From Lysobacterales bacterium CG_4_10_14_3_um_filter_64_11 (GTDB lineage: Bacteria; Pseudomonadota; Gammaproteobacteria; Xanthomonadales; Xanthomonadaceae), in the NCBI GenBank assembly GCA_002782905.1, contig PFJA01000243.1:2708-13055 (forward strand): 10,348 nt of DNA. Direction: 5' to 3'. The position numbers and the translations under genes are program-made. Each line of letters starts with the position of its first letter. Position 1 is the stretch's first letter. Of this stretch, positions 7,787-10,348 are shown piece by piece. The notes beneath the pieces were generated by a model. It saw only the letters and a program-made list of their open reading frames with translations, was not told the origin of the DNA and ran no database searches.

Positions 7787-8073
7787 GTGCTGTTCCTGGC
7801 TGTTGTTGCGACCGATTGAAGGTTATCCGGTGCGGTGTCGCCGCACCAGCTTGCCACGATGGCAACGGGTGTGGGTAATGCGCGCTGGCGCTCTGCTGTC
7901 ATGACGCTGACACGTTTTCGCTCTTGAATTGCGTGCATTGCACCCCTTGTTCGATGGCGAACGTGAAGCTTGGTTCCAGCACGCAGTTCGGGTGGTCGGG
8001 ACTTTGTGCGGCATCTGGATTGACGGTGCAGGCGGTGAGCGGTTGGCTCGTTCGGTTGAATCCGGGGGTGTTC
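7787..8073. promoter_or_regulatory. divergent intergenic region with inverted repeats
   Basis: These 287 bases lie between the divergent TPR and cytidylyltransferase genes and must hold promoters for both directions unless transcription enters from elsewhere. Visible dyads are GGTGCGG-TGTCG-CCGCACC (7829-7847), TTGCC-ACGAT-GGCAA (7851-7865), GTCATGAC (7898-7905) and GTGCA-T-TGCAC (7933-7943). A TTGACG box at 8020 and a TTGAAT box at 7924 resemble -35 elements, but neither has a convincing -10 element. The frame of the cytidylyltransferase stays open through 7924-8073, but that stretch shows no family similarity and I treat it as untranslated. No small gene is supported here. Confidence 0.45.
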
Positions 8074-8820
8074 ATGAAAGCGATTATTCTCAGTGCGGGT
8101 CAGGGCAAGCGCTTGCTGCCGTTGACTGCCGAGCAACCCAAGTGCGCGCTGCCGGTTGCGGGCCAACCGATTTTGCGTTGGCAGTTGCAGCAACTGGCGG
8201 CGGCGGGAGTGGATGAAGCGGTGGTGGTGACCGGCTTTTGCGCCGATGTGGTCGATCGCATCGTTGCGGGTGTCGACGATCTGCCGGTACGCACGCTGTA
8301 TAACCCATTTTATGCCGCGTCCGATAATCTGGGCACCTGCTGGATCGCGCGTCATGAGATGGATCAACCGTTCATGATCGTCAATGGCGACAGCTTGTTT
8401 GAAGCGGCCATCCCGCGCGCCTTGCTGGCCGCGGACGGCGGCTTTCCCATCACCTTGGCCACCGATGCCAAGGACAGCTACGACAGCGACGACATGAAAA
8501 TCATCGCCAGCGGGCAGCGTTTGCTGCGCGTGGGCAAATCGCTTGATCTGGCCGTCATCAATGGCGAATCGATCGGCATGATGGTGTTTCGTGGCACTAG
8601 CGGCGGGCTGTTCCGCAACCGTTTGGAGCACAGCATGCGCCATGGCGACGGGCTCAGTCGCTGGTATTTGTCGGTGATTGACGCGTTGGCGCAGGAAGAC
8701 CAGGTGGGCATCTGCCCGATTACCGGTTTGAGCTGGTGCGAGGTGGATGACTCGCGCGATCTTGCACACGCCCAGATCGTGGTTGGCCGCTGGGCAACTG
8801 CGGCGGCCGTGGCGGCATGA
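8074..8820 (+). CDS. NTP transferase, phosphocholine/inositol-phosphate cytidylyltransferase-like
   Basis: A 248-residue cytosolic nucleotidyltransferase that would join a phosphorylated alcohol to a nucleotide, most likely making a CDP-alcohol. The N-terminal signature LSAGQGKRL (6-14) is followed by PKCALPVAGQPIL (22-34). Then come NPFYAASDNLGT (77-88), the metal-binding-type NGD (104-106), DDMK (139-142), NGESIGMM (163-170) and WCEVDDSRDL (221-230). The last three are typical of LicC-like cytidylyltransferases, which carry 'MK...GE.iG...W.EvD...DL'. I chose ATG 8074 because the motif begins there and GGGGGTG lies just upstream; a longer reading from 7924 adds 50 unconserved residues. The stop overlaps the ATG of the HIT remnant (ATGA). 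A CDP-alcohol phosphatidyltransferase lies downstream, which favours CTP as donor. The alcohol (choline, inositol, glycerol or another) cannot be told from the sequence. Confidence 0.85.
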   Translation: MKAIILSAGQGKRLLPLTAEQPKCALPVAGQPILRWQLQQLAAAGVDEAVVVTGFCADVVDRIVAGVDDLPVRTLYNPFYAASDNLGTCWIARHEMDQPFMIVNGDSLFEAAIPRALLAADGGFPITLATDAKDSYDSDDMKIIASGQRLLRVGKSLDLAVINGESIGMMVFRGTSGGLFRNRLEHSMRHGDGLSRWYLSVIDALAQEDQVGICPITGLSWCEVDDSRDLAHAQIVVGRWATAAAVAA

Positions 8821-9250
8821 ACGCCACCCTGGACACGTTCGGCTGGCCCGATTCGGTGATCCGCAGTTAAACCCGCTGGCATGTGCTGTTGCGCCCGGTG
8901 CAGGCCACGCTGGGTTCGTTGGTGGTGGTGTGTGAGGAGCCAGTGACGCACGTTGGTGCGGTGTCCGAGCCGGCTTTCACCGAACTGGCGCGCGTGGTGG
9001 CGGGCTGCGAGCCTGCGCTCTCGCAGGCGTTTGCCTATGTAAGGATCAACGGGTTGATGTTGATGATGGTTGATCCGGATGTGCATTTTCATGTCATCCC
9101 GCGCTAAGGCGTACTGAAACAATTCGCCGGCATCCATTTCATGACCGTGGCTGGCCGGGGCGGCCGGTGTTGGCTGCGCCCGACCCGGCCACGGTGCAGG
9201 CATTGCTGGCATTGCACGAACACCTGCAGGCAGTTTGGCGGTCGCTGTGA
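8817..9250 (+). pseudogene. decayed HIT-family gene
   Basis: Remnant of a HIT (histidine triad) nucleotide-binding protein of about 144 residues. From ATG 8817, which overlaps the upstream stop, the frame reads MNATLDTFGWPDSVIRS and meets TAA at 8868-8870. It continues as TRWHVLLRP...LGSLVVVCEEP, then LMLMMVDPDVHFHVIPR, the family core with its HxH, and meets a second TAA at 9105-9107. After QFAGIHF the coding frame shifts, as if one base were lost between about 9138 and 9143. It resumes as DRGWPGRPVLAAPDP and ends at TGA 9248-9250. Both TAA codons stand where relatives, as I recall them, carry Tyr ('SY.RW' and 'IPRY'). The similarity across all three pieces makes a single former gene convincing. 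Sequencing error is possible, but three lesions favour real decay. HIT proteins hydrolyse or transfer nucleotide phosphates; the role in this cluster is unknown. Confidence 0.8.
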
Positions 9251-9430
9251 TGCTGCTATTGAAACCAGCATTCGGTGGGTTCCGTCGGACGACTTGCGGC
9301 ACTCAGCGAGGGGGCAAGGGGCGAGGCAAAAGTTTTCCGTTGTAACGTTGATGCAATGGATACGACATCGCTGAGTCATCGGGGCCCGCCCAGAATGGCC
9401 CCCATATCCGGGCACAGAACGTAAAAACCC
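9251..9430 (+). other. spacer before the phosphatidyltransferase gene
   Basis: 180 bases with no supportable gene. The last part contains an inverted repeat, GGGGCC at 9381-9386 pairing with GGCCCC at 9397-9402, with a 10-base loop and no T-run after it. I see no clear sigma-70 promoter. Whether the downstream gene uses its own promoter or the upstream one is open. Confidence 0.4.
9381..9402. promoter_or_regulatory. GC-rich hairpin in the 5' leader
   Basis: Six-base-pair stem GGGGCC/GGCCCC with loop CGCCCAGAAT, ending 28 bases before the likely start at 9431. There is no U-tract, so it is not a classic terminator. It could be a leader structure, a protein-binding dyad, or chance in GC-rich DNA. 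Confidence 0.3.
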
Positions 9431-10348
9431 ATGGGCATGACACTACGCGTGAAGCCAGACATGGCAGCGCATTCTCACGACGCACCGATACCTTGCAGTT
9501 CGGCCGCATCGGCAAACGCTGTGCGTGATCGCAAGGATGCCCAGACGACTTGCGTTTATGTCATTGCGCATAGCCCGGTGCAGCTTTGGGGTATCGACGC
9601 GCAGACGCGTTTGCGCCGCCAGGTAGCGCAATTGCCGAACCTGCGTTGGATCGATGATCTGCGCGCGGCAGGCGATGCGCCGGTGTTGTTGCTGCGGGCG
9701 GACTATCTGTTCGAGGTGCGTACGCTCAAGGCGCTGGCGCGACAGAGCGATGTCGTGCTGTATTGCGGCAGCGATGCGCGTGCTGCGGCCATGCAACTCA
9801 GCACGGCCGATCGCGTGCAGGCGCTGCACTGGCTCAATAAGCGCGCGGGCGAGCCACCAGCGGCGCTGCGCAAGATCGCCAGTGAGGCGCTGAGCCGCTT
9901 TGATGCAACGCTGCGCCGCGCCGAAGCGCCGTTGCTGGAGCCGGTGGAAGGCGAGCGCCGTGGGCAGCTTGAATCGCTGTTGTATGGCAATGCCTACAAG
10001 GGCATTACGGATCTGGTGACCAAATGGTTGTGGCCAGCACCCGCCCGCCGCGGAGTGCGCTGGTGCGCGGATCACGGGATCACACCCAACGCGGTCACCA
10101 CGTTCGGCCTGTTGCTGGTGTTGGCTGCCGGGTTCGCATTCTGGCAAGGCCATTACCTGCTCGGCCTGGCGATGGGCTGGTTGATGACATGGCTCGATAC
10201 CGTTGATGGCAAGCTGGCGCGGGTCACCGTGCAATCGAGCCGCCTCGGCCACCTGCTCGATCACGGTGTCGATCTGATCCATCCGCCACTCTGGTATTTG
10301 CTCTGGGGTTTTTCGCTGGTGAACTTCCAGCCGCTGTGGGGGTTGGAT
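9431..10348 (+). CDS. CDP-alcohol phosphatidyltransferase with N-terminal nucleotidyltransferase-like region (3' partial)
   Basis: The frame is open to the window edge, giving 306 residues with the C-terminus missing. The catalytic motif D-x2-D-G-x2-A-R-x8-G-x3-D-x3-D is complete: Asp256, Asp259, Gly260, Ala263, Arg264, Gly273, Asp277, Asp281. ITPNAVTTFG (217-226) precedes a membrane helix at about 226-252, as usual in the family, which moves a phosphoalcohol from a CDP-alcohol to an acceptor in the membrane. Residues about 41-185 (VYVIAHSPVQLWGIDAQTRL, LLLRADYLFEV, LNKRAGEPPAALRKIASEAL) recall the nucleotidyltransferase half of inositol-phosphate cytidylyltransferase/DIPP-synthase fusions. 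They lack the glycine-rich GxGxR loop and the NGD motif, so this part looks inactive. The intact cytidylyltransferase upstream could supply CDP-alcohol. An in-frame TAA at 9422 limits the start to ATG 9431, 9437 or 9461; none has a good ribosome-binding site. The substrate is unknown. Confidence 0.87.
   Translation, partial: MGMTLRVKPDMAAHSHDAPIPCSSAASANAVRDRKDAQTTCVYVIAHSPVQLWGIDAQTRLRRQVAQLPNLRWIDDLRAAGDAPVLLLRADYLFEVRTLKALARQSDVVLYCGSDARAAAMQLSTADRVQALHWLNKRAGEPPAALRKIASEALSRFDATLRRAEAPLLEPVEGERRGQLESLLYGNAYKGITDLVTKWLWPAPARRGVRWCADHGITPNAVTTFGLLLVLAAGFAFWQGHYLLGLAMGWLMTWLDTVDGKLARVTVQSSRLGHLLDHGVDLIHPPLWYLLWGFSLVNFQPLWGLD

Noticed and set aside
7924..8073. N-terminal extension of the cytidylyltransferase
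   Set aside because: The stretch is in frame, but the catalytic signature begins directly at ATG 8074, which has a G-rich Shine-Dalgarno-like sequence, and the extension shows no family features.
8478..9302. 274-codon open frame on the - strand over the HIT remnant
   Set aside because: It overlaps the intact cytidylyltransferase on the other strand and has low-information composition. The + strand carries recognisable HIT motifs, so the remnant interpretation is better.
9381..9402. intrinsic terminator
   Set aside because: The GC stem has no T-run on either strand and a fairly large loop; kept only as a possible leader structure.
9443..10282. 279-codon open frame on the - strand
   Set aside because: Antisense to the phosphatidyltransferase, whose catalytic motif is complete on the + strand.

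Overview
The window is GC-rich, densely coded DNA, most consistent with a proteobacterium. The gene families and protein style suggest a gammaproteobacterium of the Xanthomonadales/Lysobacterales type, but nothing here fixes the taxon. No rRNA, tRNA, CRISPR array, insertion sequence or phage gene is visible.

Left part (1-4397, + strand): a three-gene export operon. It holds a two-FtsX-domain ABC transporter permease whose 5' end lies outside the window, a membrane-anchored HlyD/MacA-type periplasmic adaptor 21 bases further on, and an alpha/beta hydrolase coupled to the adaptor by a 4-base ATGA overlap. The ATPase that would power the permease is not in the window and is probably just upstream.

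Middle part (4476-7786, - strand): two exported tetratricopeptide-repeat (TPR) proteins, read from 7786 leftwards. The first is a short protein with five TPR units. The second is 824 residues, with a trypsin-like domain followed by sixteen consecutive 34-residue TPR units. In that domain the positions expected for the catalytic His and Ser both read Ala, so it looks like a pseudoprotease. The two proteins share a recognisable C-terminal cap, suggesting duplication.

Right part (8074-10348, + strand): divergent from the TPR genes across 287 bases that contain several inverted repeats. It starts with a sugar-phosphate/phosphocholine-type cytidylyltransferase. Next is a decayed HIT-family gene that overlapped it by ATGA and now carries two in-frame TAA codons and a frameshift. 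Last is a CDP-alcohol phosphatidyltransferase that runs off the right edge, with a complete catalytic motif behind an N-terminal region resembling a degenerate nucleotidyltransferase. A CDP-alcohol maker and a CDP-alcohol user side by side suggest a pathway for a phospholipid headgroup or an inositol-phosphate-like polar compound. The actual alcohol and acceptor cannot be read from the sequence.

The most notable points are the doubly inactivated protease-TPR protein, the loss of the HIT gene from an otherwise intact CDP-alcohol cluster, and the fused, apparently vestigial nucleotidyltransferase on the phosphatidyltransferase.
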